Positions 17,732-28,937 are shown, counted from the first letter of the stretch. The stretch is DNA of 55,989 nt from Aureimonas ureilytica (GCF_001475935.1 NZ_LDQA01000067.1:1-55989), one strand, 5' to 3'. Numbers and translations are program-made. Notes: generated by a model not told the origin, from the sequence alone.

Positions 17732-18133
17732 TCAGAGGAAGCGAATGAGCATGAGGAGAAGCCCGATCACCGAGATCAGCCAGGCGAGGCTGCGGATATA
17801 GGGAACCCCGAAGAGGTAGAGCGGGATGTAGACGAGGCGGGCGACGAACCACACGAGAGCCCCGGTCGCGCCGATCCCCCCGGTGCGTCCCGAGACGGCC
17901 AGCGCGAGAGCCAGCGCAATAAAGGCCGGCCACGTTTCCTGAAAGTTGCGCAGCGCGCGGTCGGCTCGGCCGGCATAGGTTCCGAGGGGCTTGGCCTGCC
18001 CGTCGCGCGGACCGGCATTCCACTCTCGGCCCCGCTCGCGTGTCACGAGCTGGCCCTGAAGGCCGACATGAATGAAGAGGATGATGACGGACCAGCCGAG
18101 AAGGGCGAGTTCCAGAGACAAGGGCGTGTTCAT
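17732..18133 (-). CDS. MAPEG-family membrane protein
   Basis: A 133-residue protein with four predicted membrane helices: LALLGWSVIILFIHVGLQG, AFIALALALAVSG, LVWFVARLVYIPLYLFG and LAWLISVIGLLLMLIRF. The segment NFQETWPAFIAL between the first two helices is typical of bacterial MAPEG proteins (COG3686). Eukaryotic MAPEG members are glutathione-dependent enzymes, but the bacterial role is mostly unknown. The ATG at 18133 was chosen; a TTG two codons upstream is possible. It sits between sucB and lpdA on the same strand, 22 bp before lpdA. Confidence 0.85.
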   Translation of the reverse strand: MNTPLSLELALLGWSVIILFIHVGLQGQLVTRERGREWNAGPRDGQAKPLGTYAGRADRALRNFQETWPAFIALALALAVSGRTGGIGATGALVWFVARLVYIPLYLFGVPYIRSLAWLISVIGLLLMLIRFL

Positions 18134-18260
18134 ATCCAAGAAGGCTCCGCACTCGGGCGCGTCATGCGCCGCTTGTCTCCTGAGCTAGGGCGCACGCGGC
18201 CGGTCGAAACCATTGCCCACGCCGATCGGGCGCAGCGCGGCGCTGACGCAAGTCCGGTTC

Positions 18261-18788
18261 TCACGGCTTGGCCGGCGGGTTCGGCTGGGAACAGTCGCCC
18301 TGCCCCTCCTCGAACTTCGCCTTGGACTGGCGCAGATTGCCGCGAACGATGCCCATAGGCTGGAAGGGTGGCTCGGCCTGCGTGGCCGGCTGCACGAGAC
18401 GCAACTCGTAGCAACCCGAAAAGACGGTCGCGGTGCCGCCGCGCGTCGCCTCGACCACGACCGGCAGTCGATAATAGGTGGAGCCCGCCGCTCCTTCCGC
18501 CTCGCTCGCGCCGAGCTTCAAGCGCACGCGGCTCGTGTCCTGATAGCCCTTGGCAAAGGTCTCGAAATCCGGCCGGTCCGGCTCCTCACGGAAATAGCTC
18601 CAGGCGCGAACGAATTCGCGCCGGTTGATCGCGTTGTAGAGGCTTTCGATCACCGCGTTCGGCGTCGAGCGGTCGTCCCGGTAATCCGGCGTTTCCTGCG
18701 CGCGGGCGGGTGCGGCGGGACCGAGCACCAAAAGCCCCAGCAGCATCGCGGACGGGAGCCCGCCCCAGCGTCCGGCAGCACGGGCCAT
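18261..18788 (-). CDS. Exported hypothetical protein
   Basis: A 175-residue protein with a clear signal peptide (WGGLPSAMLLGLLVLGPAAPARAQE) and a mature domain beginning DYRDDRSTPNAVIESLYNAINRREFVRAWSYF. That opening suggests an NTF2-like or lumazine-like small alpha/beta domain. Two cysteines (FSGCYELR and GDCSQPN) may pair in the periplasm. The ATG at 18788 was chosen because it places the signal peptide at the N-terminus; in-frame starts at 18842 and further upstream exist. It lies inside the sucB-lpdA interval. I do not recognise a characterised family. Confidence 0.75.
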   Translation of the reverse strand: MARAAGRWGGLPSAMLLGLLVLGPAAPARAQETPDYRDDRSTPNAVIESLYNAINRREFVRAWSYFREEPDRPDFETFAKGYQDTSRVRLKLGASEAEGAAGSTYYRLPVVVEATRGGTATVFSGCYELRLVQPATQAEPPFQPMGIVRGNLRQSKAKFEEGQGDCSQPNPPAKP

Positions 18789-18953
18789 GGAAGGCTTCGT
18801 TTCCCTCGTCGTCTCGCGGGGGCATGAGGCGTTCCGGCCCATGGACGTCCTTGGCATTGATACGGCGCTTGGGGGTTGGACGGGAGGCGGCCCGAAGGCG
18901 ATCTCCCGATGGGATGAGAGAAGCGGGAGACCAGCCCCCGCCAACCCGTGATC

Positions 18954-20201
18954 TCAGAGGTCGAGCACCAGACGCTCGGGGTCCTCCAGCGAGTCCTTGA
19001 CGCGCACGAGGAAGGTCACGGCTTCCTTGCCGTCGACGATCCGGTGATCGTAGGAGAGCGCGAGATACATCATCGGACGAATCTCGATCTTGCCGCCCAC
19101 CACCATCGGGCGCTCCTGGATCTTATGCATGCCCAGAATGCCGGACTGCGGCGCGTTCAGGATCGGCGTCGACATCAGCGAGCCGTAGACGCCGCCATTC
19201 GTGATGGTGAACGTGCCGCCCTGCATGTCGCTCATGGTCAGCGAGCCATCACGCGCGGCCTTGGCGAGGCGGCCGAGTTCCTTCTCGATGCCGGCAATCG
19301 ACATCTGGTCGGCGTCGCGCACGACCGGAACCACGAGGCCCTTGTCGGTGCCGACCGCCATGCCGACATGGCAGTAGTTCTTGTAGATGAGGTCCGTGCC
19401 GTCGATCTCGGCGTTGACGGCCGGGATTTCCTTCAGCGCGTGCGTCACGGCCTTGGTGAAGAAGCCCATGAAGCCGAGCTTCACGCCATGCTTTTTCTCG
19501 AACAGGTCCTTGTAGCGGGCGCGCAGTTCCATCACCGCCGTCATGTCCACCTCGTTGAAGGTGGTGAGCATGGCGGCCGTGTTCTGCGCGTCCTTCAGGC
19601 GGCGCGCGATGGTCTGGCGCAGCTTGGTCATGCGCACGCGCTCTTCGCGCGGCGCATCGGAGGCCGAAGACGGCGCGCGGGGGGCGGCCGGTGCGGAGGC
19701 GGCGGGCGCCGTCGTGCCCTTGGCAATGGCGTCGAGAACGTCGCCCTTCAGGATCTGGCCGCGCTTGCCCGAGCCATCGACGTCGGACGCGGAAACGCCC
19801 TTCTCGGCCATGAGCTTCTGCGCCGACGGGGCCGCCGGCATGTCCGAGCCGGACGCGGCAGGAGCCGGGGCAGCGGCGGGAACGGGCGCGGCGTTGCCGT
19901 AGCCTTCCTTGGCCTCGGGGGCTGGGGTGGCGGGCTTGGCGCTAGCGGGCGCAGCCGAGGCGCCAGCCTCGCCGATCACCGCGATCAGCGCGCCGACACC
20001 GACCGTCTCGCCTTCCTTGGCGACGATCTCGGCGAGCGTGCCGGCGGCGGGCGCGGGCACTTCCACCGTCACCTTGTCGGTTTCAAGCTCGGCGATGATC
20101 TCGTCCTGGCTGACCTGATCGCCCGCCTTCTTGAACCACTGGCCGATCGTGGCCTCGGTAACGGATTCGCCCAGCGTCGGGACTTTGACTTCGGTGCTCA
20201 T
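18954..20201 (-). CDS. sucB: 2-oxoglutarate dehydrogenase E2, dihydrolipoyl succinyltransferase
   Basis: Transfers the succinyl group from the lipoyl arm to CoA in the TCA cycle. The protein is 415 residues. An N-terminal lipoyl domain has the lipoylated Lys43 in [11 protein letters not shown]. An Ala/Pro-rich linker and an E3-binding domain ([20 protein letters not shown]) follow. The C-terminal catalytic acyltransferase domain carries the active-site SYDHRIVDG. The gene starts 54 bp after the sucA stop on the same strand. Confidence 0.97.
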   Translation of the reverse strand: MSTEVKVPTLGESVTEATIGQWFKKAGDQVSQDEIIAELETDKVTVEVPAPAAGTLAEIVAKEGETVGVGALIAVIGEAGASAAPASAKPATPAPEAKEGYGNAAPVPAAAPAPAASGSDMPAAPSAQKLMAEKGVSASDVDGSGKRGQILKGDVLDAIAKGTTAPAASAPAAPRAPSSASDAPREERVRMTKLRQTIARRLKDAQNTAAMLTTFNEVDMTAVMELRARYKDLFEKKHGVKLGFMGFFTKAVTHALKEIPAVNAEIDGTDLIYKNYCHVGMAVGTDKGLVVPVVRDADQMSIAGIEKELGRLAKAARDGSLTMSDMQGGTFTITNGGVYGSLMSTPILNAPQSGILGMHKIQERPMVVGGKIEIRPMMYLALSYDHRIVDGKEAVTFLVRVKDSLEDPERLVLDL

Positions 20202-20255
20202 CGCTTGCTCATTCGTGACTGAAATTGGAATCCGAGTGGATAGGGGCAGCGGCCG

Positions 20256-23200
20256 TCAGGCCGCCGCGTCGCCGAGAGCTTCCTCGAGGAAGGCTTCCAG
20301 CTGCGCGAGATGCTTGGACATGGTGCCCACCGCCGGCGAGGCCGCGGCCTGACGCCCGGCATAGCGGGCGCGGCGCTTGGTGCCGCCGATGCGGTCCAGC
20401 ACCCATTCCAGATAAGGCTCGATGAAGCTCCAGGCGCCCATGTTCTTGGGCTCTTCCTGGCACCAGACGATCTCGGCATCCTTAAAGCGCGACAGCTCGT
20501 TGACCAGCGACTTCGCCGGGAACGGATAAAGCTGCTCGACGCGCAGGAGGTAGATGTCGTCCACGCCCCGCTTCTCGCGCTCTTCCAGAAGGTCGTAATA
20601 GACCTTGCCGGTGCACAGCACGACGCGGCGGATGTCCTTGTCCTTCTTGAGCTTCACCGTCAGCGTCGAGGGGCGCATCTCGGCATCGTCCCAGAGGAGA
20701 CGGTGGAAAGAGGTGTCGCCGCCCAGCTCCGTCAGGTCCGACACGGCGCGCTTGTGGCGCAGCAGGGACTTCGGGGCCATCAGGATCAGCGGCTTGCGGA
20801 AGTCGCGCTTCATCTGCCGGCGCAGGATGTGGAAGTAGTTCGCTGGCGTGGTGACGTTGGCGACCTGCATATTGTCCTGCGCGCATTGCTGCAGGAAGCG
20901 CTCCAGACGCGCCGAGGAGTGCTCGGGGCCCTGACCCTCGTAGCCGTGCGGCAGCAGCATGACGAGACCCGACATGCGCAGCCACTTGGCTTCGCCCGAC
21001 GAGATGAACTGGTCGATCACGACCTGCGCGCCGTTCACGAAGTCGCCGAACTGCGCTTCCCAGAGCGTCAAGGCGTTCGGCTCGGCCAGAGAGTAGCCGT
21101 ATTCGAAGCCGAGCACCGCCTCTTCCGAGAGCATCGAGTTGATGACCTCGTAGGCCGCCTGGCCCTTGGCGAGGTTCGAGAGCGGAATGTAGCGGTTCTC
21201 GTTGCGCTGATCGTAAAGGACCGAATGGCGCTGCGAGAAGGTGCCGCGCTCGGAATCCTGGCCCGACAGGCGGATCGGCGTGCCCTCGGTCAGAAGCGAG
21301 GCGAAAGCCAGGGCCTCGCCGGTCGCCCAGTCGAGATTTTCGCCGGTCTCGATCGCCTTGGCGCGGTTCTCGAGGAAGCGGCCGATGGTCTTGTGGACCT
21401 CGAAATCGGCCGGAATCTCGGTCAGCTTGCGGCCGAGTTCCTTCAGCGTCTTGACGGGAACGCCGGTGATGCCGCGGCGCTGCTCGTCCTCGTCGTCGGC
21501 ACGCTTGAGGCCCGACCAAGCGCCGTCGAGCCAGTCCGCCTTGTTGGGCTGGTAGCTCTGGCCGGCCTCGTATTCGGCCTCGAGATCCGCGCGCCATTCG
21601 GCCTTGCGGGCATCGACGTCTTCCTGGCTGAGGACGCCATCGGCCACCAGCTTGGCGGCGTAGATTTCGAGCGTCGTCTTCTGCTCGCGGATCTTGCGAT
21701 ACATGATCGGCTGCGTGAAGCCGGGCTCGTCGCCTTCGTTATGGCCGAAGCGACGGTAGCAGAACATGTCGACGACGACGGGCTTGCCGAAGGTCTGGCG
21801 GAACTCGATCGCGATCTTGGCGGCGTAGGTCACGGCCTCCGGGTCGTCGCCATTGACGTGGAAGATCGGCGCTTCGACCATCTTCGCCACGTCGGACGGA
21901 TAGGGCGAGGAGCGCGAGAAGCGCGGATTGGTGGTGAAGCCGATCTGGTTGTTGATGATGACGTGCAGCGTGCCGCCGACGCGGTGGCCGCGCAGTCCCG
22001 ACAGGCCGAAGCATTCCGCCACGACACCCTGGCCGGCAAAGGCCGCATCGCCATGGATCAGCAGCGGCAGAACCTCGGCGCGCACTTCGGCGGGAACCGG
22101 CTCGGTGCGGGTGCGCCCGCCGCCGATCTGGTCCTGCTTGGCGCGCGCCTTGCCCATCACCACCGGGTTGACGATTTCCAGATGCGACGGGTTGGCCGTC
22201 AGCGAGAGGTGGACCTTGTTCTGGTCGAACTCGCGGTCGGACGAAGCGCCCAGATGGTACTTCACGTCGCCCGAACCCTCGACGTCCTCGGGCTTGAAGG
22301 AGCCCCCCTTGAACTCGTGGAAGATGGCGCGGCGCGGCTTGCCCATGACCTGGGCGAGCACGTTCAGGCGGCCGCGATGGGCCATGCCGAACACGATCTC
22401 CTTGAGGCCCATCTGGCCGCCGCGCTTGATGACCTGCTCCAGCGCCGGGATCAGCGATTCGCCGCCGTCGAGGCCGAAGCGCTTGGTGCCCTTGTACTTG
22501 ATGTCGATGAACTTCTCGAAGCCTTCGGCCTCGATCAGCTTGTTCAGGATGGCGCGCTTGCCCTCGGGCGTGAAGGCGACGCCCTTGTGGAGCCCCTCCA
22601 TGCGCTCCTGAATCCACTGCTTCTCGACCGGGTTCGAGATGTGCATGAACTCGACGCCGATCGTGGAGCAGTAGGTGCGCTCCAGAATGTCGACGATCTG
22701 GCGGATCGAGGCGAACTCCATGCCGAGCACGCCGTCGATGAAGATCTTGCGGTCGAGATCGGCTTCGGTGAAGCCATAGTTCGCCGGGCTCAGCTCGTTG
22801 TAGTCTTCGTCCGCCGACTTGGCGATGCCCAGCGGATCGAGCTTGGCGTGGAGATGGCCGCGCACCCGGTAGGCGCGGATCAGCATGACTGCGCGCACGG
22901 AATCGCGCGTCGCCTGAAGGATGTCGGCTTCGGACGGGCCGGCAGCGCCCTTGGGCGCCTCGGCCGCCTTGTCGCGAAGCTTCTTCTCGATGCGGGCCTC
23001 GGTCTGGCCCCAGTTGCCGTCCAGCGCGGAGACGAGTTCGCCATTGGCCGCGATGGGCCAGTTGGCGCGCTGCCAGGACGGGCCTTCGGCGTTCTTGACC
23101 ACCGTCGCCTTGTCGTCGGCCATTGCGCCGAAGAAGGAGCGCCACTCCTCCGACACGGAGGCAGGATCGCGCTCATAGGCGGCCGCCAGTTCCTCGATAT

Positions 23201-23267
23201 AGTCGGCGTTGCCGCCATAGAGGAACGAGGTCTGCGCGAAGGATTCGTTCGCCGGGTTGCGTGCCAT
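20256..23267 (-). CDS. sucA: 2-oxoglutarate dehydrogenase E1
   Basis: Thiamine-diphosphate-dependent decarboxylase of the 2-oxoglutarate dehydrogenase complex, 1003 residues, normal for the family. The N-terminus carries the short E1o peptide (SFLYGGNADYIEELAAAYERDP). The ThDP/Mg part includes GDAAFAGQGVVAECFGLSGL and VIINNQIGFTTNP. The C-terminal transketolase-like half includes YGYSLAEPNALTLWEAQFGDF and the LLPHGYEGQGPEHSSARLER motif. It lies between sucD (244 bp upstream) and sucB. Confidence 0.97.
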   Translation of the reverse strand: MARNPANESFAQTSFLYGGNADYIEELAAAYERDPASVSEEWRSFFGAMADDKATVVKNAEGPSWQRANWPIAANGELVSALDGNWGQTEARIEKKLRDKAAEAPKGAAGPSEADILQATRDSVRAVMLIRAYRVRGHLHAKLDPLGIAKSADEDYNELSPANYGFTEADLDRKIFIDGVLGMEFASIRQIVDILERTYCSTIGVEFMHISNPVEKQWIQERMEGLHKGVAFTPEGKRAILNKLIEAEGFEKFIDIKYKGTKRFGLDGGESLIPALEQVIKRGGQMGLKEIVFGMAHRGRLNVLAQVMGKPRRAIFHEFKGGSFKPEDVEGSGDVKYHLGASSDREFDQNKVHLSLTANPSHLEIVNPVVMGKARAKQDQIGGGRTRTEPVPAEVRAEVLPLLIHGDAAFAGQGVVAECFGLSGLRGHRVGGTLHVIINNQIGFTTNPRFSRSSPYPSDVAKMVEAPIFHVNGDDPEAVTYAAKIAIEFRQTFGKPVVVDMFCYRRFGHNEGDEPGFTQPIMYRKIREQKTTLEIYAAKLVADGVLSQEDVDARKAEWRADLEAEYEAGQSYQPNKADWLDGAWSGLKRADDEDEQRRGITGVPVKTLKELGRKLTEIPADFEVHKTIGRFLENRAKAIETGENLDWATGEALAFASLLTEGTPIRLSGQDSERGTFSQRHSVLYDQRNENRYIPLSNLAKGQAAYEVINSMLSEEAVLGFEYGYSLAEPNALTLWEAQFGDFVNGAQVVIDQFISSGEAKWLRMSGLVMLLPHGYEGQGPEHSSARLERFLQQCAQDNMQVANVTTPANYFHILRRQMKRDFRKPLILMAPKSLLRHKRAVSDLTELGGDTSFHRLLWDDAEMRPSTLTVKLKKDKDIRRVVLCTGKVYYDLLEEREKRGVDDIYLLRVEQLYPFPAKSLVNELSRFKDAEIVWCQEEPKNMGAWSFIEPYLEWVLDRIGGTKRRARYAGRQAAASPAVGTMSKHLAQLEAFLEEALGDAAA

Positions 23268-23511
23268 GATCTGAAAACGCGGCTCCCTTTTTGTCGGGCG
23301 CCGTCTCCTTGAAAACTGGAAGGTGGCGAAGGACCGTCACTTCGCCGTTCACTCGAAACGCGTCTTACCCGGCCATTCTTGCGCGAAGACCTCCGAACAG
23401 GAGCTCCTGCGCAAGAGCCGCGCGGGCCGGGAGCCGCGCGGCATCGCCTTGTCGAACCTCAATCCGGCCGAAACGGGGCAGAAACGACCCGCCTCGCCGG
23501 AAGAAGATGCA

Positions 23512-24414
23512 TCAGCCCTTCAGGACTTCCACCAGCGTCTTGCCCAGACGCGCCGGCGAGGGCGACACGCGGATGCCCGCCGCCTCCATGGCCGCGATCT
23601 TGGACTCCGCATCGCCCTTGCCGCCGGAGACGACGGCACCGGCATGGCCCATCGTGCGGCCCTTGGGCGCGGTGCGGCCCGCGATGAAGCCGGCCATCGG
23701 CTTCTTGCGGCCGCGCTTGGCCTCGTCGATCAGGAACTGCGCGGCGTCTTCCTCGGCCGCGCCGCCGATCTCGCCGATCATGATGATCGACTTGGTCTCG
23801 TCGTCGGCGAGGAACATCTCGAGCACGTCGATGAACTCGGTGCCCTTGACCGGATCGCCGCCGATGCCGACCGCCGTGGTCTGGCCGAGGCCCTCGTTCG
23901 TGGTCTGGAACACCGCCTCATAGGTCAGCGTGCCGGAGCGCGAGACGATGCCGACATTGCCCTTCTTGAAGATGGAGCCCGGCATGATGCCGATCTTGCA
24001 CTCGTCGGGCGTCATGATGCCGGGGCAGTTCGGGCCGAGAAGGCGCGACTTCGACTTGTCGAGCTTGGCCTTCACGCGCACCATGTCGAGCACCGGAATG
24101 CCCTCGGTGATGCAGGTGATGAACGGGATTTCGGCCTCGATCGCCTCGATGATGGCGTCGGCCGCGCCGGCGGGCGGCACGTAGATCACGGAGGCGTTGG
24201 CGCCCGTGGCGTCGCGCGCTTCGGCGACCGTGGCGTAGATCGGCAGGCTCTCGCCCTTCGAGCCGGTCCAGGTCTCACCGCCCTTCTTGGGGTGAATGCC
24301 GGCGACCATCTGCGTGCCGTGATAGGCCAGCGCCTGCTCGGTGTGGAACGTGCCGGTCTTGCCTGTCAGGCCCTGCACGATGATCTTGGTGTTCTTATCG
24401 ACGAGGATGGACAT
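23512..24414 (-). CDS. sucD: Succinyl-CoA synthetase alpha subunit
   Basis: Forms succinate and ATP/GTP from succinyl-CoA with SucC. The protein is 300 residues. It has the CoA-binding Rossmann start ([25 protein letters not shown]) and the [22 protein letters not shown] segment. The phosphorylated histidine lies in [16 protein letters not shown] near the C-terminus. The ATG at 24414 is preceded by GGAAACGTTGG. It follows sucC with an unusual 237-bp spacer that contains a hydrophobic reading frame. Confidence 0.97.
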   Translation of the reverse strand: MSILVDKNTKIIVQGLTGKTGTFHTEQALAYHGTQMVAGIHPKKGGETWTGSKGESLPIYATVAEARDATGANASVIYVPPAGAADAIIEAIEAEIPFITCITEGIPVLDMVRVKAKLDKSKSRLLGPNCPGIMTPDECKIGIMPGSIFKKGNVGIVSRSGTLTYEAVFQTTNEGLGQTTAVGIGGDPVKGTEFIDVLEMFLADDETKSIIMIGEIGGAAEEDAAQFLIDEAKRGRKKPMAGFIAGRTAPKGRTMGHAGAVVSGGKGDAESKIAAMEAAGIRVSPSPARLGKTLVEVLKG

Positions 24415-24651
24415 CCAACGTTTCCGATCTTTTGTTTCGGCGGCGGCGTATCAACGATACGGCGATCGTCACACCGGAACTGATGACAATGCTGGCAGCA
24501 ACCACGGGAGACAGTGGAAGGCAGAGGGTGAGGGCGTAAGGACTAGCCCACGCCTCGAAATCCCGACACCACCGCTCCTCCGATTGCCACCAGAACCAGC
24601 AGGCGACCAGGGCGACGGCGGCAAGGGCCGCTGTCGCCCTGGGAACGCTCG

Positions 24652-24673
<22 letters not shown>
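24394..24673 (-). other. Membrane-type reading frame without a standard start, between sucC and sucD
   Basis: The frame is open from a TGA inside the end of sucC through to a TAA just inside sucD. It encodes a protein-like sequence with two hydrophobic helices ([16 protein letters not shown] and [22 protein letters not shown]), then RRRRNKRS. No ATG, GTG or TTG occurs before the first helix. A GTG between the helices could start a product of about 36 residues. Its stop overlaps the sucD start region. It may be a small membrane gene with a rare start, a coupled leader or a decayed gene. Confidence 0.35.
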
Positions 24674-25842
<1,169 letters not shown>

Positions 25843-26413
25843 GGGATCATCTCGTTGAGAGCGGGATCGGCGCAGCCGGCAGGGCGGGTGGGAGACCCGG
25901 CCGCCGCAGGCTGCGAAGCGACAGGCGAGAACAAGAGCGTCAGCCATGGCCATCCGTCGGCGCGGATAGCGCGCGAAGATTGAGCCAGGATCGTGCGCAA
26001 TCGCGCCATGACGCCTCGTTTCGCATCCACGGCACGAACCGAACCTCAACACCCGGATCGTAGGAAGCGATCGCGCCTCGCACGCCCGGCCCTGAGCCCT
26101 GCTCGTCGCCGTTGTTGCCGGCTGACTACCCCCCTCCCGGAGAAAGTGCAATCATTGCTTTTTGCACTCCAGCAGATTCAACCGGTTAGACCATGTGGGA
26201 GTTACGTAAAGGTCAATGACAAAGCTTCGCATTCCCAACAGGAAAGCCGGAGCGAGGTGCCTTTGATGAATTTTTTCGCAAACTGACGGGAGCGCGGGGC
26301 TTCGCGGATCGGCCGCGCTTCAACACAGCCACAAAGGCGCAGGACGCGTCATCCGAGAAGCTGCAAGGCCGACGGCACGGTGCCAGCGTTCGGCCCACCC
26401 CCTCGAGCGGGCG
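25843..26413. other. 571-bp region between zapE and sucC, no gene seen
   Basis: In most Hyphomicrobiales mdh lies here, but no frame in this stretch codes for malate dehydrogenase or anything I recognise. The 26140-26285 part is A+T-richer and probably holds the sucC promoter (TTGACC on the minus strand at about 26210-26219). It includes the inverted repeat at 26145-26168. Confidence 0.5.
26145..26168. promoter_or_regulatory. Inverted repeat upstream of sucC
   Basis: A perfect 7-bp inverted repeat (AGTGCAA and TTGCACT) is separated by 10 bases. It lies in the A+T-richer region about 300 bp upstream of sucC. The TGCAA/TTGCA half-sites suggest a dimeric regulator, but the wide spacing could also form a weak hairpin. 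The binding protein is unknown. Confidence 0.35.
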
Positions 26414-27595
26414 TCAGGCCGCCTTCGTGGTCTTGGCGGCCGCTTGCGCCAGATACTCGTCGGAGCGCATTTCGGTGAGGCGCGAGACGGTGCGGTCGAA
26501 CTCGAAGAGTTCGGTGCCCGATGTGCCGCGGTACAGCTCATGGGCCGGAGACGCTGCCGACAGAATGATGCGCCGACCCGCATCGTAGAGCGTGTCGATC
26601 AAAAGAATGAAGCGCTTGGCCTCGTTGCGCTGATCCTGCGTCATGACGGGCACGCCGTCCAGAACCAGCGTGTGGTAGCGCGCGGCGAGCGCCAGATAGT
26701 CGTTGGCGCCCAGCGGGCGCTGGAGAAGATCGGCAAAGGCGAAGCGCGCGGCCCCCTGGCCCGCACGCGGCACGGCGATGCGCCGGCCCGCCACCTCGAA
26801 GCTCTCAGCCCGCTCCGGCGCGCCGCCCAGCACCTGCCGCCAGAGCGCGTCCATGCGTGCATCGGCCTGCGGGCCGAGCGGCGTCACATAGACATCGTCT
26901 CCGCCCACCGTTTCCATGCGATAGTCGGTCGGCGCGTCGAGAAAGAACACGTCGGCCCGCGACTTCAGCGTCTCCACGAAGGGTAGGAAGAGCGGGCGGT
27001 TCAGCCCGTTGCGGTAGAGATCATCGGGCGCGACATTGCTGGTCGCCACGAGGACGACCCCTTGTGCGAAGAGCGCGTCGAACAGGCGCGACAGGATCAT
27101 CGCGTCGGCGATGTCGGTCACCGTGAACTCGTCGAAGCACAGGAGCCGGGCTTGCGCCCCGATCGCCTCGGCCACCGGCGGGATCGGATCGTCGCCCTTG
27201 GCCTCTCCCGCCTTCACCGCCGCGCGATGGGCGTTGATACGCTCATGCGCCTCGCGCATGAACTCGTGGAAGTGCAGCCGTCGCTTGCGGGGCTCGGAGG
27301 AGAGGCGGAAGAACAGATCCATCATCATGGACTTTCCGCGCCCGACCGAGCCGTGGATATAAAGGCCGCGTGGGGCGGCAGGCTTCTCGCGCTTGCCGAA
27401 GAGCCAGCCGAGCGCGCTGGATTTGGCCGGCAGCGCCTGAAGCTTCAGCTCGCGCTCCAGCCGATCCAGCCGATCGGCCAGAACCGCCTGGATCGGGTCG
27501 GGCTGGATGTCGCCGGCGCGCACGCGCCGCTCCAGCTCGCTGCGCACGGGTCCGCGCTCGGACCCCGGCGTTCCGTAACCCTTCGCATCAGGCAT
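26414..27595 (-). CDS. zapE: AFG1-like P-loop ATPase ZapE
   Basis: AFG1-family ATPase of 393 residues that acts at the division site in E. coli and in protein quality control in mitochondria. The Walker A motif GSVGRGKS is at 82-89, followed by MMMDLFF. LCFDEFTVTDIADAMIL is the Walker B region. The C-terminal half has the family segments DGVPVMTQDQRNEAKRFILLIDTLYD. It is transcribed toward the suc genes but separated from them by 571 bp. This gene is also the usual upstream neighbour of mdh-sucCD in rhizobia. Confidence 0.93.
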   Translation of the reverse strand: MPDAKGYGTPGSERGPVRSELERRVRAGDIQPDPIQAVLADRLDRLERELKLQALPAKSSALGWLFGKREKPAAPRGLYIHGSVGRGKSMMMDLFFRLSSEPRKRRLHFHEFMREAHERINAHRAAVKAGEAKGDDPIPPVAEAIGAQARLLCFDEFTVTDIADAMILSRLFDALFAQGVVLVATSNVAPDDLYRNGLNRPLFLPFVETLKSRADVFFLDAPTDYRMETVGGDDVYVTPLGPQADARMDALWRQVLGGAPERAESFEVAGRRIAVPRAGQGAARFAFADLLQRPLGANDYLALAARYHTLVLDGVPVMTQDQRNEAKRFILLIDTLYDAGRRIILSAASPAHELYRGTSGTELFEFDRTVSRLTEMRSDEYLAQAAAKTTKAA

Positions 27596-27936
27596 GTCGG
27601 ATCAACCTCGAAAGAAGCGGGAGGCCGGCCGATGGCAGAGGAAAAAGGGTATCGAGCCCGATCGCGCGCATTGGCCGGTATGCATGGGCAAGGCTCATAG
27701 CACCGCCGCCGCCGCACCGCAAAAACGCCGCCCCATTCAGAGCCGCAACGGCGGCAGAATGGAGCGGCGTGACACCTTCGGCCCGCCTGTTGGGCTAGCA
27801 AGGATAGGCTGGGCATCCTGACGCTGATCGGACATTCGCCGCGCCTCGGGCCAACGCGCCGCGCGATCGGAACCGCGCGGCGTCTTTCACGAGCGAATCT
27901 TCCCGGCCGATCCCCGGCTCGGAAACGAGTCCGCCT
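27596..27936. other. 341-bp intergenic region between zapE and the omp19-like gene
   Basis: Both flanking genes are on the minus strand, so this holds the zapE promoter and the end of the omp19-like transcript. A 9-bp G+C stem (CGCCGCGCG at 27857-27865 with CGCGCGGCG at 27874-27882) lies near the omp19 stop and may act as a weak terminator. No gene is supported. Confidence 0.4.
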
Positions 27937-28509
27937 TTAGCGGTAGAGGCTGACCGACTGGCCGCCGCTGGTGGTGCCCTCGTAGCGGGTGCCGCCGGCA
28001 TTGGAGAGCGTGGCGACCGTGGAGCCGCCCGAATCCTTCAGCACGACCTGGCTGCCCGAGACGTCCCAGGCCGACACGTCGGCGACCTGACCGGGGCAGC
28101 CGCGCGAGGCCGCGCGGTAGCCGCCCGTCCATTGCGTCAGCGCCATGAAAATCTGGCAATTGCCGCCGCCCGAGGACACGCGCCACGCGCCGACGAGACC
28201 TTCGCGGGTCACGGGCGCGGCGGAGGCCGTCTTGGTCGGCTGGGCTGCCGGCTGCGCACCGGGGGCGGGCGTCTGGCCCGGAGGGGTCTGGCCCGGAGGC
28301 GGCGTCTGCGCCACGGGCGTTGCCGGCGGCGGGGGCGGCGGAGGCAACTGGCTGGCATAGACCTGCCCGGCCGGGGCCGCGCGCACGGGGGCAACGCCGC
28401 CGCCGCCGCCCAGATTGCCACCGCCGCCGAAGCTGGGGGCGACCGAGTTGCACCCCGCAAGGCTCAGAAGCGCCGCCATTGCCACGCCCGTCTTCATCCA
28501 CTGGGTCAT
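27937..28509 (-). CDS. omp19: Omp19/Inh-family outer-membrane lipoprotein
   Basis: A 190-residue lipoprotein with lipobox LLSLAGC (acylated Cys20). A Gly/Pro/Ala-rich linker runs to about residue 110, and then comes a C-terminal eight-strand AprI/Inh-like domain. That domain keeps the hallmark pair of cysteines (GGNCQIFMA and ASRGCPGQV) and the ending GTTSGGQSVSLYR, very like Brucella Omp19. Family members inhibit proteases and sit in the outer membrane. The ATG at 28509 was chosen; an ATG four codons later is nearly as good. Confidence 0.82.
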   Translation of the reverse strand: MTQWMKTGVAMAALLSLAGCNSVAPSFGGGGNLGGGGGVAPVRAAPAGQVYASQLPPPPPPPATPVAQTPPPGQTPPGQTPAPGAQPAAQPTKTASAAPVTREGLVGAWRVSSGGGNCQIFMALTQWTGGYRAASRGCPGQVADVSAWDVSGSQVVLKDSGGSTVATLSNAGGTRYEGTTSGGQSVSLYR

Positions 28510-28937
28510 GCGTGCCCGATCCTCGTTCGCATCCGCCAAGCCGCGCCGCCGAGGCCGCGCGCCGTTTCTTAACCGTTAAAAGGGGCCGTCCCCCGATTTC
28601 GCAAGCGGGAACGGGATGTCTTCATTAAAATGCAAGGTAAATTGTGGCGGCGCGGCCACGCAAGGGCGAAGGCGAGCTTCCTTGCGAGGCGTCGATTCCG
28701 TTGCCGGTTTGACAGGGCGGCGGCTGAGTGCACCGGCCCTCGCTACCCTATCCCTCTACGCGCAGAGGTAGAGCCGACCCTTTTCGGATGATTGGGACCT
28801 GCCGCCCGTATCGGTTGCGTTGAGGGGCCCATGAAACGGGGAGCCGCGCCCCGGCCCATCGGGGCCAAGGCGACCGGCAGCGTCTCGGGCCAGCGGGCCA
28901 GCGAGCGGTTTCTTGGACCCGCCTCGCTGCCCTCGCG
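28510..28937. other. 428-bp intergenic region upstream of the omp19-like gene
   Basis: The stretch 28565-28650 is clearly A+T-richer (TTAACCGTTAAAA and TTCATTAAAATGCAAGG) and is the likely omp19 promoter region. The remainder lies downstream of the carbonic anhydrase gene. No gene or RNA is supported. Confidence 0.4.

Noticed and set aside
20310-23312. A 1000-codon open frame opposite sucA
   Set aside because: Shadow of sucA codon usage. The product is low-complexity and has no recognisable motif.
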